Of a DNA stretch of 64,000 nt, positions 55,328 through 63,979 are shown in pieces; the stretch's first letter is position 1; every line of letters starts with the position of its first letter. The DNA is from Chryseobacterium sp. R2A-55 (GTDB taxonomy: Bacteria > Bacteroidota > Bacteroidia > Flavobacteriales > Weeksellaceae). Under the pieces are notes generated by a model. That model saw only the letters and a list, made by a program, of their open reading frames with translations, was not told the origin of the DNA and did not search any database. The position numbers and the translations under genes were made by a program. The stretch covers positions 43,709-107,708 of the forward strand of contig NZ_JACBFP010000010.1 of the NCBI RefSeq assembly GCF_021401085.1, read 5' to 3'.

Positions 55328-55335
55328 CAAAATTA
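55328..55335 (-). promoter_or_regulatory. -7 box TAATTTTG of the DoxX remnant
   Basis: The minus strand reads TAATTTTG, exact consensus, 16 bases before the GTG of the remnant. Its survival supports recent loss of the gene. Confidence 0.45.
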
Positions 55336-55370
55336 GGTTTAAAATGAATTCCAGAAGTTGATCTACATCA

Positions 55371-55401
55371 AGAAAAAATCTGCAAAGGAAATGTGCAGAT
55401 T
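55371..55401 (-). terminator. Terminator after the FMN reductase gene
   Basis: AATCTGCA and TGCAGATT pair over a 9-base loop, and T residues follow on the minus strand. It lies just past the downstream stop (55426) and not near the premature one. Confidence 0.85.
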
Positions 55402-55425
55402 CTTTTAAGTTATTTGAAAAGACAA

Positions 55426-55971
55426 TTAAAATTGATGCACCCAGTTTTCATAAGAATCGATGAATTTCTTAAGTATCTTCTCGGTTTCTGCCACGAAAGT
55501 CTTGCCATCCTCTTGGAAGATTTCCTACACATTTCCGATATAGGCTTCAGGTTGCTGCATCAAAGGAACGTTCACGAAAACAAACGCTTGCCGGATGTGG
55601 TGATTTGCCGCCAATCCGCCCAATGAACTCATTGAAGAAGTAACCACAGCGCCCGGTTTTCCATCCCACACATTTTTTCCGTAGGGTCTTGAGCCAACAT
55701 CAATCGCATTTTTCAAAACTCCGGGTATGGTTCTGTTGTATTCCGGTGAAACGATTAAAATACCATCTTTGGATTTAATTTTTTCGCGGAAATCGACCCA
55801 TTCCTTCGGCGGATTTTCGTCCAGATCCTGGTTATAAAGTTGCAGATTTCCGATTTCTATAATTTCCATTTCAAGACGATCAGAAGCCAACCGGATCAAC
55901 TCTTTAGTAATTTTTCGGTTAAATGAATCCTTTCTTAAACTTCCAATGATTACCCCTATTTTTTTTGCCAT
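55426..55971 (-). pseudogene. NADPH-dependent FMN reductase gene with premature TAG
   Basis: These flavodoxin-like reductases use NADPH to reduce FMN, quinones or azo dyes. From ATG 55971 the frame reads MAKKIGVIIGSLRKDSFNRKI (FMN-binding GSLR-S), VSPEYNRTIPG and SSMSSLGGLAANHHIRQAF, then QQPEAYIGNV, and hits TAG at 55525-55527. The same frame then continues EIFQEDGKTFVAETEKILKK and further to TAA at 55426, which completes the family's C-terminal helix and gives the usual ~182 residues. A single base change thus removed about 33 residues, including the last helix. The truncated 148-residue product might fold poorly. ATG 55998 is another possible start. It follows the SDR gene on the same strand. 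Confidence 0.82.
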
Positions 55972-56071
55972 TTTATTATTTTTTAATTTAATACTCAATT
56001 ATGAATTTTCGTAAATATTTCTTTAACCTCGGTCGATCGTGATGATCTGCCCTGAATAATATCCGTTTAGA

Positions 56072-56827
56072 TTATACTGCCAAATATCCGCCATCAACGG
56101 GATAATATGAGCCGGTAACAAAGGAGGCATCGTCGGACGCTAGAAAAAGGATCAGATTGGCGACTTCCCGTGCTTCACCAAGTCTGCCGAAAGCATGTTT
56201 GGTTTCCAAATAATTTAGGGCTTCTTTGCCCATCGCCTCTTCGTTGACCAATCCAGTATAAATAAACCCGGGACCCACCGCATTCACACGGACTTTTTCA
56301 GGAGCATATTCCCATGCTGCGGATTTGGTGAGTCCCACCACACCGTGTTTTGCGGCAACATATCCGGCGGAATTCGCGAAACCGACCTGCCCCAGAATGG
56401 ATGCAATATTGATGATGCTTCCGCTGCCATTTTTCACCATTTCAGGTATTTGGTATTTCACCCCATAAAAAACTCCAGAAAGATTGATGTCAATTACTTT
56501 TTTCCAACCTTCCACTGACATATCGCCCACTTTATTGACTTCACCACCTATCCCTGCGTTATTTACGGCAATATCCAATTTCCCGAAAGTTTTCACGGTT
56601 TCTTTTACAAGATTTTTGTGGTCTTCCGGGCTGGATGAATCAGCTCTTATGAAAAGTGCTTCGCCACCACTGTTTTTGATTTCATCCACCACAGCGTTTC
56701 CATGGGCTTCATTAATGTCACTCACCACTACTTTTGCGCCTTCTTTGGCGAACAATAATGCGGTTTCTTTTCCGATTCCGGAGCCAGCTCCCGTGATAAT
56801 CGCCACTTTGTTTTCTAACTTTTTCAT
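56072..56827 (-). CDS. SDR family oxidoreductase
   Basis: This is a classical short-chain dehydrogenase of 251 residues. The cofactor motif is TGAGSGIG (residues 12-19), with Asp37 in VVSDINE suggesting NAD(H) preference. NNAG is at 89-92. The catalytic triad is Ser143, Tyr156 and Lys160 (SAGYVAAKHG). The C-terminal FVTGSYYPVDGGYLAV is standard. The substrate is not predictable. It is followed 100 bases later by the interrupted FMN reductase, and the two were probably one operon. Confidence 0.94.
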   Translation of the reverse strand: MKKLENKVAIITGAGSGIGKETALLFAKEGAKVVVSDINEAHGNAVVDEIKNSGGEALFIRADSSSPEDHKNLVKETVKTFGKLDIAVNNAGIGGEVNKVGDMSVEGWKKVIDINLSGVFYGVKYQIPEMVKNGSGSIINIASILGQVGFANSAGYVAAKHGVVGLTKSAAWEYAPEKVRVNAVGPGFIYTGLVNEEAMGKEALNYLETKHAFGRLGEAREVANLILFLASDDASFVTGSYYPVDGGYLAV

Positions 56828-56976
56828 ATGATTTATTTTTATAAGGTATTCATTGAGAAATCTAGCCCAATAAGCTATAAAGAACTTTATGTAAAGTTAA
56901 GGACTTAAATTCTGACACCATTTGATGTATGTTAATTTAACGCACTTTTATCATTTAATTAAGAAAAAATTGACAC

Positions 56977-57002
56977 AAAAAAAGCGAACATTTCTGTTCA
57001 CT
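56977..57002 (-). terminator. Terminator of ychF
   Basis: AGcGAACA and TGTTCaCT pair around TTTC, and the minus strand continues with seven T. Confidence 0.85.
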
Positions 57003-57028
57003 CTCAGTATCATTGATTGTCTCTTTTT

Positions 57029-58120
57029 CTAAACATTAAACCTAAAATGCATCACATCTCCGTCCTGCACAATGTATTCTTTTCCTTCAACACCCATTTT
57101 TCCTGCCTCTTTCACTTTTGCCTCGGTACCATACTTCACAAAATCTTCATATTTAATGACTTCTGCGCGGATAAATCCTTTCTCGAAATCGGTATGAATA
57201 ACTCCCGCCGCTTGTGGTGCGGTCCATCCTTTTCCGATGGTCCATGCGCGAACTTCCTTCACTCCTGCTGTGAAATAAGTCTGAAGATGCAGCAATTCAT
57301 AGGCTTTTCGGATGAGTCGGTTTACTCCCGGTTCTTCCAAGCCCAGTTCTTCCAGGAACATTTGTCTTTCCTCGAAAGTCTCCAATTCGTTGATGTCGGC
57401 TTCAATTTGTGCTGCAAGAACTACCACTTCTGCTCCTTCATTTTTCGCCATTTCCTCAATTTTTGGAATCCATTCGTTTCCGTTTTTGATGGAGTTTTCA
57501 TCCACATTGCAAACATAAAGAACGGGTTTTTTAGTGAGCAAATGCACTTCATCAATCACCGATTGTGCAAAATCATCCGCCGGAAATTCTCTTGCGTTTT
57601 TGCCGTCCTCCACAAATTTTTGAAGATTTTGCAAGGTTTCATAAGTCAAAACATCTTCTTTTTTTCCCGATTTGATGAACTTTTTAGCTTTGTCCACCGC
57701 TTTTCCTAAAGTTTCCAGATCTTTCAACTGAAGTTCGATATCGATGATTTCTTTATCGCGAATGGGATCCACGGAACCTTCTACGTGAATAATGTTTCCG
57801 TTGTCAAAACATCTCAAAACATGAATAATTGCTTCACATTCGCGGATGTTTGCCAGGAATTGATTTCCCAAACCTTCTCCTTTGGAGGCGCCTTTCACTA
57901 AACCTGCGATGTCCACAATTTCCACCACTGCAGGCAAAACTCTTTCGGGATTGACCAGTTTTTCAAGTTCAAAAAGTCGGGGATCCGGCACAGAAACCGT
58001 TCCCAGATTGGGTTCAATCGTACAAAACGGATAATTTGCCGATTGCGCCTTGGCGTTGCTCAAACAATTAAAAAGGGTTGATTTTCCTACATTGGGAAGA
58101 CCTACGATTCCACACTTCAT
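57029..58120 (-). CDS. ychF: Redox-regulated ATPase YchF
   Basis: This is an Obg-family P-loop protein that binds ATP rather than GTP and associates with ribosomes. It has 363 residues. G1 is GLPNVGKST (7-15), G3 is DIAGLVKGASKGEG, and the NxxE-type G4 (CNVDE) explains the ATP preference. The C-terminal TGS domain ends the protein (VIKYEDFVKYG, EYIVQDGDVMHFRFNV). The length matches E. coli YchF (363). Confidence 0.97.
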   Translation of the reverse strand: MKCGIVGLPNVGKSTLFNCLSNAKAQSANYPFCTIEPNLGTVSVPDPRLFELEKLVNPERVLPAVVEIVDIAGLVKGASKGEGLGNQFLANIRECEAIIHVLRCFDNGNIIHVEGSVDPIRDKEIIDIELQLKDLETLGKAVDKAKKFIKSGKKEDVLTYETLQNLQKFVEDGKNAREFPADDFAQSVIDEVHLLTKKPVLYVCNVDENSIKNGNEWIPKIEEMAKNEGAEVVVLAAQIEADINELETFEERQMFLEELGLEEPGVNRLIRKAYELLHLQTYFTAGVKEVRAWTIGKGWTAPQAAGVIHTDFEKGFIRAEVIKYEDFVKYGTEAKVKEAGKMGVEGKEYIVQDGDVMHFRFNV

Positions 58121-58190
58121 ACTGGTGATTCTTTTGGCAGTTGCTCCCGGAAATGATCGGAAAGTTCTCTGCAGTTAAAATTAAAGTGTG

Positions 58191-58198
58191 CAAAGATA
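58191..58198 (-). promoter_or_regulatory. -7 box TATCTTTG of ychF
   Basis: The minus strand reads TATCTTTG, exact consensus, about 70 bases before the ychF ATG. A TTG lies 25 bases further up, slightly longer than usual spacing. Confidence 0.45.
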
Positions 58199-58218
58199 GT
58201 ATTTTAAGTGCAGTTTTT

Positions 58219-58251
58219 AAAAACAAAAATCTGCTTTTGATGGCAGATTTT
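58219..58251 (-). terminator. Terminator of the ferritin gene
   Basis: AAAATCTGC and GCAGATTTT pair around an 8-base loop, and T residues follow on the minus strand. It lies 20 bases after the ferritin stop. Confidence 0.88.
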
Positions 58252-58270
58252 ATACAAAACCGAATACTAT

Positions 58271-58822
58271 TTATGGATTTTCGGCGGTGGCATTTCGTGC
58301 ATCATCTGCATCATCTGGTGCACTTTGCAGCGTTTTGTCCAGATTGAACAGTGATTCGTCCGATGCTTTTTCGCCACCTGCAATTTGGAGCTGGTCGATG
58401 AGGTTCATTGCTAAAGTTTCTTCCTCAATCTGCTCTTTTACAAACCATTGAAGGAAATTCCAGGTTGCCCAATCTTTTTCTTCTAATGCCAAATCCACCA
58501 ATTGGTAGATTGCCGTGGTATTTTCAACTTCGTGCTTGAAGACTTTGTTGAAGCAATCTGTCAAATTTTTCGGGTCTGCTCCAGGTTTTGGAATGGCGCC
58601 GATGGTTGGTTTTCCGCCACGGTCCAAAATATACCGCATAAATTTAATTGCATGATTTCTTTCTTCCTGCGCATGCCGGAAAAGAAAACTTCCAATTCCC
58701 TGATATCCTTTGTCTGTGGCCCAAATTCCGTAAGAAAGATAAACATGGGACTGTAAATCTTCCACATTCATTTGATCGCTCAACGCTTTTTCCATCGCTG
58801 CTGATAGTCTTTTGGTATTCAT
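58271..58822 (-). CDS. Ferritin (non-haem)
   Basis: This iron-storage protein forms a 24-subunit cage in the cytoplasm. It has 183 residues. The ferroxidase residues are in MEKALSDQMNVE (first Glu), FLFRHAQEERNHAIKFM (Glu, Glu, His) and FVKEQIEEETLA, the bacterioferritin-like Ftn pattern without haem-binding Met. The C-terminal ~25 residues (DDADDARNATAENP) are an acidic extension. It is a single-gene unit with a terminator. Iron- or oxidative-stress control is likely, but no operator was recognised upstream. Confidence 0.93.
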   Translation of the reverse strand: MNTKRLSAAMEKALSDQMNVEDLQSHVYLSYGIWATDKGYQGIGSFLFRHAQEERNHAIKFMRYILDRGGKPTIGAIPKPGADPKNLTDCFNKVFKHEVENTTAIYQLVDLALEEKDWATWNFLQWFVKEQIEEETLAMNLIDQLQIAGGEKASDESLFNLDKTLQSAPDDADDARNATAENP

Positions 58823-58999
58823 AATTTTCTTTTTTGTGATTGATTCTTCATCAACAATAATAATTCCGTTGTGTGGGAAATGAACAATTTTAGCAGTTTT
58901 TTAACAATTAAATTTTAGGGAAAATTAAATTTTAGATGAAGTTTTGATGTGGATTATCAATACTTTAATTTTAAAAACTTGTTATCCCTAAAAAAATAG

Positions 59000-59029
59000 T
59001 TGTAAGTTGAGAATTAATTGCTACATTTG
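59000..59029 (+). promoter_or_regulatory. Promoter TTG-N19-TACATTTG of the blaI-type gene
   Basis: TTG at 59000-59002 and TACATTTG at 59022-59029 are spaced by 19 bases, a full consensus promoter. An inverted repeat lies between it and the start codon. Confidence 0.75.
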
Positions 59030-59030
59030 T

Positions 59031-59050
59031 ATCACTAAATAGATAGTGAT
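59031..59050. promoter_or_regulatory. Putative BlaI operator, ATCACTA-N6-TAGTGAT
   Basis: ATCACTA (59031-59037) and TAGTGAT (59044-59050) are perfect complements separated by six bases, so the dyad fills the space between the -7 box and the ATG at 59051. A repressor bound here would block its own promoter, the arrangement expected of BlaI autoregulation. The sequence differs from the TACA/TGTA core of classical Gram-positive BlaI operators. Confidence 0.65.
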
Positions 59051-59413
59051 ATGAGGATTCCACAACTGACAAAAGCCGAAGAGCAAGTCATGCAATATTT
59101 ATGGGATTTGGAGAAAGCCTTTCTTAAAGATATTCTGGACAAATTCCCAGAACCAAAACCGCACACGAATACCGTTTCCACGATTCTCAAGGTGTTGAAG
59201 GACAAAGAATTCGTGGATTATAAAGTTTACGGGAGACAGCATGAGTATTTTCCTGTGATCTCCAAGGAAAAATACAGTGGGAAATCCATGAAAAGCTTGG
59301 TGAAAAACTACTTTGAAGGTTCCTACAAAAACGCGGTTTCTTTCCTTGTAGAGAAAAATGAAATGAGCGTGGAAGATTTGGAAATGCTCTTGAATGAATT
59401 AAAAGGAAAATAG
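59051..59413 (+). CDS. BlaI/MecI/CopY family repressor
   Basis: The 120-residue winged-helix repressor has IPQLTKAEEQVMQYLWDLEKA and PEPKPHTNTVSTILKVLKDK, the family's recognition helix, then a dimer domain (KNYFEGSYKNAVSFLVEKNEMSVEDLEMLLNEL). It precedes an M56 peptidase gene, its usual sensor partner: the peptidase detects a cell-wall signal and leads to BlaI cleavage. A dyad overlapping its promoter fits autoregulation. The 211-base gap to the peptidase gene is longer than in typical pairs, which often overlap. Confidence 0.94.
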   Translation: MRIPQLTKAEEQVMQYLWDLEKAFLKDILDKFPEPKPHTNTVSTILKVLKDKEFVDYKVYGRQHEYFPVISKEKYSGKSMKSLVKNYFEGSYKNAVSFLVEKNEMSVEDLEMLLNELKGK

Positions 59414-59624
59414 AGAAAAGAAGAAAAAACCTAGACTTCCTGTTCGACGATAATCAAAGGCAATTCAGAAAGTCTATTCCTGATGTTTTTTCTGGAAGCT
59501 CTAAATCGTAAAAGAAAATATTGAACTTGAAAAAAGGTTGCTAAAAACTATAGAAGTCATTCACTGACCAGAATGTAAGTCTATTCTCTATGCTCTTTTC
59601 CCTTTAAAATAAAAAATAAAAAAA
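59414..59624. other. Spacer between BlaI and M56 genes
   Basis: The stretch holds a direct repeat AAGTCTATTC at 59470-59479 and 59577-59586. A short minus-strand frame near 59435-59510 reads ASRKNIRNRLSELPLIIVEQ and could be the end of a lost gene, but I cannot name it. No terminator or full promoter box was seen, so the M56 gene may be read from the blaI promoter. Confidence 0.35.
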
Positions 59625-61484
59625 ATGGAAACCCTTCTTTATTTCGGCAAAGTTATTTTATCCTCCGGTGTAATGTTTTTGTACTATCGGTTGTTTCTTA
59701 AAGACAAGACTTTCCATCACTACAACCGGTTTTATTTGTTGTCGGTTTTGTTGGTGAGTTTGCTTTTGCCTTTACTTAAAGTGAGCTATTTTTCACTTGA
59801 GGTAAACAAAGATATTTATCTGTTAATTAATAAAATACAAAGTTTTAATACTGAAAATAATTCAAGCCATGATTTCATTTATTTTAAATTTGCTGCTCTC
59901 TTTTTTGGATTGGTTTCTGTCTTTTTTCTAGCGAAACTATTTTATGGTTTAGTCAAAATTCAACAGTTCAAAAAGCAGTTTTCTAAAGAAAGTTTCGAGG
60001 GCATTAACTTTTACCAAACCAACTTGCAGGAAGCTCCCTTTTCCTTTTTCCGAAATCTTTTTTGGCGGGATTCCATTCACCTTCAATCTGATTTGGGACG
60101 CCAGATCTTAAAGCATGAAATGGTCCACATCGAGCAAAAACATTCCTGGGACAAGATTTTTACAGAAATCGCCACTTCTCTGTTTTGGTTCAACCCATTT
60201 TTCCACTTCATCAAGAAAGAAATCAACCTGATTCACGAATATCTCGCCGATAAAAAGGCGGTACAAAACTCGGACACGAAGGCATTTGCGCAGATGCTTT
60301 TGGCAAGTCACTTTTCCGGAAAACAGTTTCCTGCAACGAGTCCGTTCTTAAGTTCCAATCTTAAAAAACGATTAACAATGCTAAAAAAGTCAAAAACAAA
60401 ATTCAGTTATGCGCGCAGAATTTTTGCGTTGCCACTTATGTTTATTCTTGGATTTATCTATATGGTAAATGCGAAAAATAAAGAGATTAAAGAAACCAAT
60501 AAAGAAATTGAAAAGCTGGTTTCTGACCTGAAAATTGAAAATTCAAGTAAAGCCACAAAGCATGATACGATTTCGCCGAAAAAAGTAGAAATAACCTCAA
60601 ATCCAAAAATTGCAGAAGGAAATCAAATTATCATTTTGGATTCTATCAACGGAAAAATCGGTTATGGAAAAGACGGAACCGCTTTATACAGCAAACACCC
60701 CGAACTTTTCATCAATAGCGAAAATGATTTAGAAAACCTGAGAAAACAGATTGAGGAAAAACAAAAAGAAATTGAGCCGCTCACGAATTTCCAGCAGTTG
60801 AAAGGCGAGGAAGCCAGAAAAATTGGCGAGGAACTCCGCAAAAAAGGTGAAGAATTTCGTAAACTTTTAAAAAGCAAAAATTTCGACGATCCAAAATTAA
60901 AGAGAGTCGAAAAACAGATGGATGAACTGGGCAGAAAAATGGAAGGAATCTTTAATTCGGATGCTTTTCTGAAAAACCAAAAATTGCTGGATGGAAAGTT
61001 TCTTGATTTGGATAAATTAAATTCCAGTCTGGAAAAATTTTACAACAGCAATGAATTTAAGATGAAAATGAGAAATCTGGGTTTGACGTTCAATGGGGAT
61101 GGTTTTGAAAATTCTGAACAGTTTAAAGAGATGATGAAAAACTCTGAAATTGCCGCAAAAAATGCCGAACGGATTGCGAATGGTGCAGAGAAAGCAGCGA
61201 AGGAAGCGGAAAAATTGGTCAATTCCAAAGAATTCAAAAAGCAGATTGAGCAGGCCCAAAAAGCGGCGGAAGTTACTGAAAAGAATTTTTCAAAATCAAA
61301 TATGATTTTCCTGAACAGTTCCAGCGGAAACGACAATGAAATGAAAATCTATATCGACGGAAAACCTGTAACCAAGGAGGAAATGGAGAAACTTCCACCG
61401 GAAAACATCTCGAAAATGGAAGTCAACAAGAAAGGTTTTCATGGAAACAGTAATTCGGAAATCCGCATTTACACTAAAAAATAA
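59625..61484 (+). CDS. M56 (BlaR1-type) membrane metallopeptidase with coiled-coil and plug-like C-terminus
   Basis: This is a sensor protease of 619 residues. Three or four helices lie in residues 1-110 and another at about 265-283 (IFALPLMFILGFIYMVNA). The zinc site is LKHEMVHIEQKH with His164, Glu165 and His168; a third ligand is in LIHEYLADKKAV. After the last helix comes a ~300-residue Lys/Glu-rich region, most likely a periplasmic coiled coil (KQIEEKQKEIEPLT, AKNAERIANGAEKAAKEAEK). The last ~50 residues (IYIDGKPVTKEEMEKLPPEN, ISKMEV, IRIYTKK) resemble the plug-like tails fused to M56 proteins and SusC-type receptors in Bacteroidota. Partner of the upstream BlaI. No penicillin-binding sensor domain is seen. 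Confidence 0.9.
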   Translation: METLLYFGKVILSSGVMFLYYRLFLKDKTFHHYNRFYLLSVLLVSLLLPLLKVSYFSLEVNKDIYLLINKIQSFNTENNSSHDFIYFKFAALFFGLVSVFFLAKLFYGLVKIQQFKKQFSKESFEGINFYQTNLQEAPFSFFRNLFWRDSIHLQSDLGRQILKHEMVHIEQKHSWDKIFTEIATSLFWFNPFFHFIKKEINLIHEYLADKKAVQNSDTKAFAQMLLASHFSGKQFPATSPFLSSNLKKRLTMLKKSKTKFSYARRIFALPLMFILGFIYMVNAKNKEIKETNKEIEKLVSDLKIENSSKATKHDTISPKKVEITSNPKIAEGNQIIILDSINGKIGYGKDGTALYSKHPELFINSENDLENLRKQIEEKQKEIEPLTNFQQLKGEEARKIGEELRKKGEEFRKLLKSKNFDDPKLKRVEKQMDELGRKMEGIFNSDAFLKNQKLLDGKFLDLDKLNSSLEKFYNSNEFKMKMRNLGLTFNGDGFENSEQFKEMMKNSEIAAKNAERIANGAEKAAKEAEKLVNSKEFKKQIEQAQKAAEVTEKNFSKSNMIFLNSSSGNDNEMKIYIDGKPVTKEEMEKLPPENISKMEVNKKGFHGNSNSEIRIYTKK

Positions 61485-61596
61485 TATGTGGAATTCCCGG
61501 TTTTTGAGCCGCCAATCGGTTACTGACAATTTTCATATTGACCAAAACCACAATTTTTCCTAACTTTATTCCATTAAACCAACAAATTTTAAGGTC

Positions 61597-61833
61597 ATGG
61601 AAAATCATACTTTAACCCACGAATTCCCAAAATATGAAGCCAAAATCAGGAATCTGAAAACCGAGGATGAAAAATTTAGAAACCTGTATGTGAATTACGA
61701 GGAAGTAAATGCGCTCATCACCCATTACGAAGAAGGCGGCGAAAACCACACCACAGACGAACATTTGACGGAATTGCGGAAAAAGCGGGTTCATTTGAAG
61801 GATGAGATTTATGCTTTTTTAAATCAACAGTAG
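61597..61833 (+). CDS. YdcH family protein (DUF465)
   Basis: The 78-residue protein is a predicted helical hairpin. NHTLTHEFPKYEAKIRNLK and FRNLYVNYEEVNALI give the DUF465 start, and LRKKRVHLKDEIYAFL the conserved end. The function of the family is unknown. A strong terminator follows, so it is monocistronic. Confidence 0.9.
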   Translation: MENHTLTHEFPKYEAKIRNLKTEDEKFRNLYVNYEEVNALITHYEEGGENHTTDEHLTELRKKRVHLKDEIYAFLNQQ

Positions 61834-61854
61834 AAACACTTTTAAATCAATATA

Positions 61855-61878
61855 AAGCGGCTAAAAAGCCGTTTTTTT
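61855..61878 (+). terminator. Terminator of the YdcH-like gene
   Basis: CGGCT and AGCCG close an AAAA loop with A/T extension of the stem, followed by T residues. Confidence 0.88.
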
Positions 61879-62018
61879 ATTTGAAACGCTTCTGCATTTT
61901 GCCGTAACATTTCGTATCTCTTTATTCGTAATTCTCACTTTGATTTAACTTTCTTTAATTTTTCATCTTAAATATTATTAAATCTTTACGCATTAATGTG
62001 TATTCCGTCAAAAAACAC

Positions 62019-62026
62019 TACTTTTG
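62019..62026 (+). promoter_or_regulatory. -7 box TACTTTTG of typA
   Basis: TACTTTTG matches the consensus exactly, 12 bases before ATG 62039 and 18 before ATG 62045. The apparent longer frame from TTG 62024 starts inside the box and is excluded. Confidence 0.6.
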
Positions 62027-62044
62027 CACCGTCAAAAAATGATT

Positions 62045-63853
62045 ATGCAAAACATTAGAAATATTGCGATTATCGCACACGTTGACCACGGAAAAACTAC
62101 ATTGGTCGACAAAATTATTCACGCAACCCACATCTTCAGAGACAATCAGGAATCCGGAGATTTAATCATGGACAACAATGATTTGGAGCGTGAAAGAGGA
62201 ATTACCATCCTTTCAAAAAACATTTCGGTGACCTATAAAGACACGAAAATTAATGTGATCGACACTCCGGGTCACGCCGATTTTGGTGGTGAAGTGGAAA
62301 GAGTCTTGAAAATGGCAGACGGTGTAATCCTTTTGGTGGACGCATTTGAAGGACCGATGCCGCAGACAAGATTCGTTTTGCATAAAGCATTGGAGTTAGG
62401 TTTGAAGCCAATCGTGGTCATCAATAAAGTGGATAAGCCAAACTGCAGACCGGAAGAAGTTCATGACCAGGTTTTCGACTTATTCTTCAACCTTGACGCA
62501 ACTGAAGAGCAATTGGATTTCCCGACGTTTTATGGATCATCAAAACAAGGTTGGTTCAATACCAGTTTAGAACCTGCAGATTCTATTTTGCCTTTGTTGG
62601 ACGGTATTTTAAAGTATGTTCCGGAACCAAAAACGGAGGAAGGAAACCTTCAAATGCAGATTACTTCTTTGGATTATTCCTCATTTTTAGGTAGAATCGC
62701 GATCGGAAAAGTGGCGAGAGGTTCCGTGAAAGAATCTCAATGGATCGGTTTGGCGCAGGAAGGCGGAAAAATCGTGAAAGGAAAGGTAAAGGAACTGTAT
62801 GTTTTTGAAGGACTGGGCAAGAAAAAAGTGCAGGAAGTTCATGCGGGAGATATTTGCGCAATCGTAGGTTTTGACGCGTTCCAAATCGGCGATACTTTCG
62901 TGGATATGGAAAATCCGGAACCATTGCCAAGAATCGCAATTGACGAACCGACTTTGAACATGACCTTTTCCATCAACAACTCCCCTTTCTTCGGGAAAGA
63001 TGGGAAATATGTAACTTCCAACCACCTGAAAGAAAGACTGGAAAAAGAGTTGGAAAAAAACCTTGCTCTAAGAGTGGAACAAACCGAAGATGCGAACACA
63101 TTCCTGGTTTTCGGACGTGGAATTTTGCACCTTTCGGTTTTGATTGAAACCATGAGAAGAGAAGGTTACGAAATGACAATTGGTCAGCCGCAAGTTATTC
63201 TAAGAGAAATTGACGGTGAAAAATGTGAACCTTACGAATCAATGGTAGTGGATGTTCCGGAAGAATTTGCTTCCAGAGTAATCGATTTGGCGACCCAGAG
63301 AAAAGGTGATTTGTACATCATGGAGACCAAAGGTGAAATGCAGCATTTGGAATTTGAAATCCCATCCAGAGGATTGATCGGACTGCGTTCTCAAATGCTG
63401 ACAGCAACCGCAGGAGAAGCGATTATGGCGCACCGTTTTGTGGATTACAAACCCTTCAAAGGAGCCATTCCGGGAAGAAGCAATGGTGTTTTGATTTCAA
63501 AAATTCAAGGACCCTGTACGGAATATTCAATCAATAAATTACAGGACAGAGGACGGTTTTTTGTTGATCCGGGTGAAGAAGTTTATGCAGGAATGATCGT
63601 GGGCGAGCAAAACAAACCGGGCGATTTGGTGGTAAACATCGTGGAAGGAAAACAGTTGAACAACATGCGTGCATCCGGAAAAGACAAAGACACCGGAGTT
63701 GCCCCAAAAATCCTTTTCTCTTTGGAAGAGTGCATGGAATACATCCAAGCCGACGAAGCGATTGAAGTGACCCCGAATTTCATCAGAATGAGAAAGAAAA
63801 TCTTGTCTGAGGAAGAGAGAAAACGTGCAGAGAGAATGACGAAGGCGGAGTAA
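62045..63853 (+). CDS. typA: Translational GTPase TypA/BipA
   Basis: This ribosome-associated GTPase of the EF-G/LepA class is linked to stress, cold growth and 50S assembly in other bacteria. It has 602 residues. G1 is AHVDHGKTT, the switch I/G2 region is [13 protein letters not shown]3 is [11 protein letters not shown], and G4 is NKVDKPN. Domains III, V and the BipA-specific C-terminal domain follow ([30 protein letters not shown] is near the end). ATG 62045 ([17 protein letters not shown]) is chosen; ATG 62039 would add two residues. Confidence 0.96.
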   Translation: MQNIRNIAIIAHVDHGKTTLVDKIIHATHIFRDNQESGDLIMDNNDLERERGITILSKNISVTYKDTKINVIDTPGHADFGGEVERVLKMADGVILLVDAFEGPMPQTRFVLHKALELGLKPIVVINKVDKPNCRPEEVHDQVFDLFFNLDATEEQLDFPTFYGSSKQGWFNTSLEPADSILPLLDGILKYVPEPKTEEGNLQMQITSLDYSSFLGRIAIGKVARGSVKESQWIGLAQEGGKIVKGKVKELYVFEGLGKKKVQEVHAGDICAIVGFDAFQIGDTFVDMENPEPLPRIAIDEPTLNMTFSINNSPFFGKDGKYVTSNHLKERLEKELEKNLALRVEQTEDANTFLVFGRGILHLSVLIETMRREGYEMTIGQPQVILREIDGEKCEPYESMVVDVPEEFASRVIDLATQRKGDLYIMETKGEMQHLEFEIPSRGLIGLRSQMLTATAGEAIMAHRFVDYKPFKGAIPGRSNGVLISKIQGPCTEYSINKLQDRGRFFVDPGEEVYAGMIVGEQNKPGDLVVNIVEGKQLNNMRASGKDKDTGVAPKILFSLEECMEYIQADEAIEVTPNFIRMRKKILSEEERKRAERMTKAE

Positions 63854-63882
63854 TCCTGTGGAAAACATAAGAAAAATAGAAG

Positions 63883-63918
63883 AATCCGTCTCACAACAAA
63901 AATTGAGGCGGATTTTTT
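63883..63918 (+). terminator. Terminator of typA
   Basis: AATCCGTCTCA and TGAGGCGGATT pair with one mismatch, followed by T residues. Confidence 0.9.
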
Positions 63919-63954
63919 ATTGCAGTACCAATCTTCATTGTTTTGGAAAAAGAA

Positions 63955-63979
63955 AAAGTTGTCCTCTTTAGGCAACTTT
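63955..63979 (-). terminator. Hairpin at the right edge, probable minus-strand terminator
   Basis: AAAGTTGtCCT and AGGCAACTTT pair with one bulge around CTTT. The minus strand continues with TTTTTCTTTTTCC. It overlaps the stop of the frame that enters from the right edge. Confidence 0.65.
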
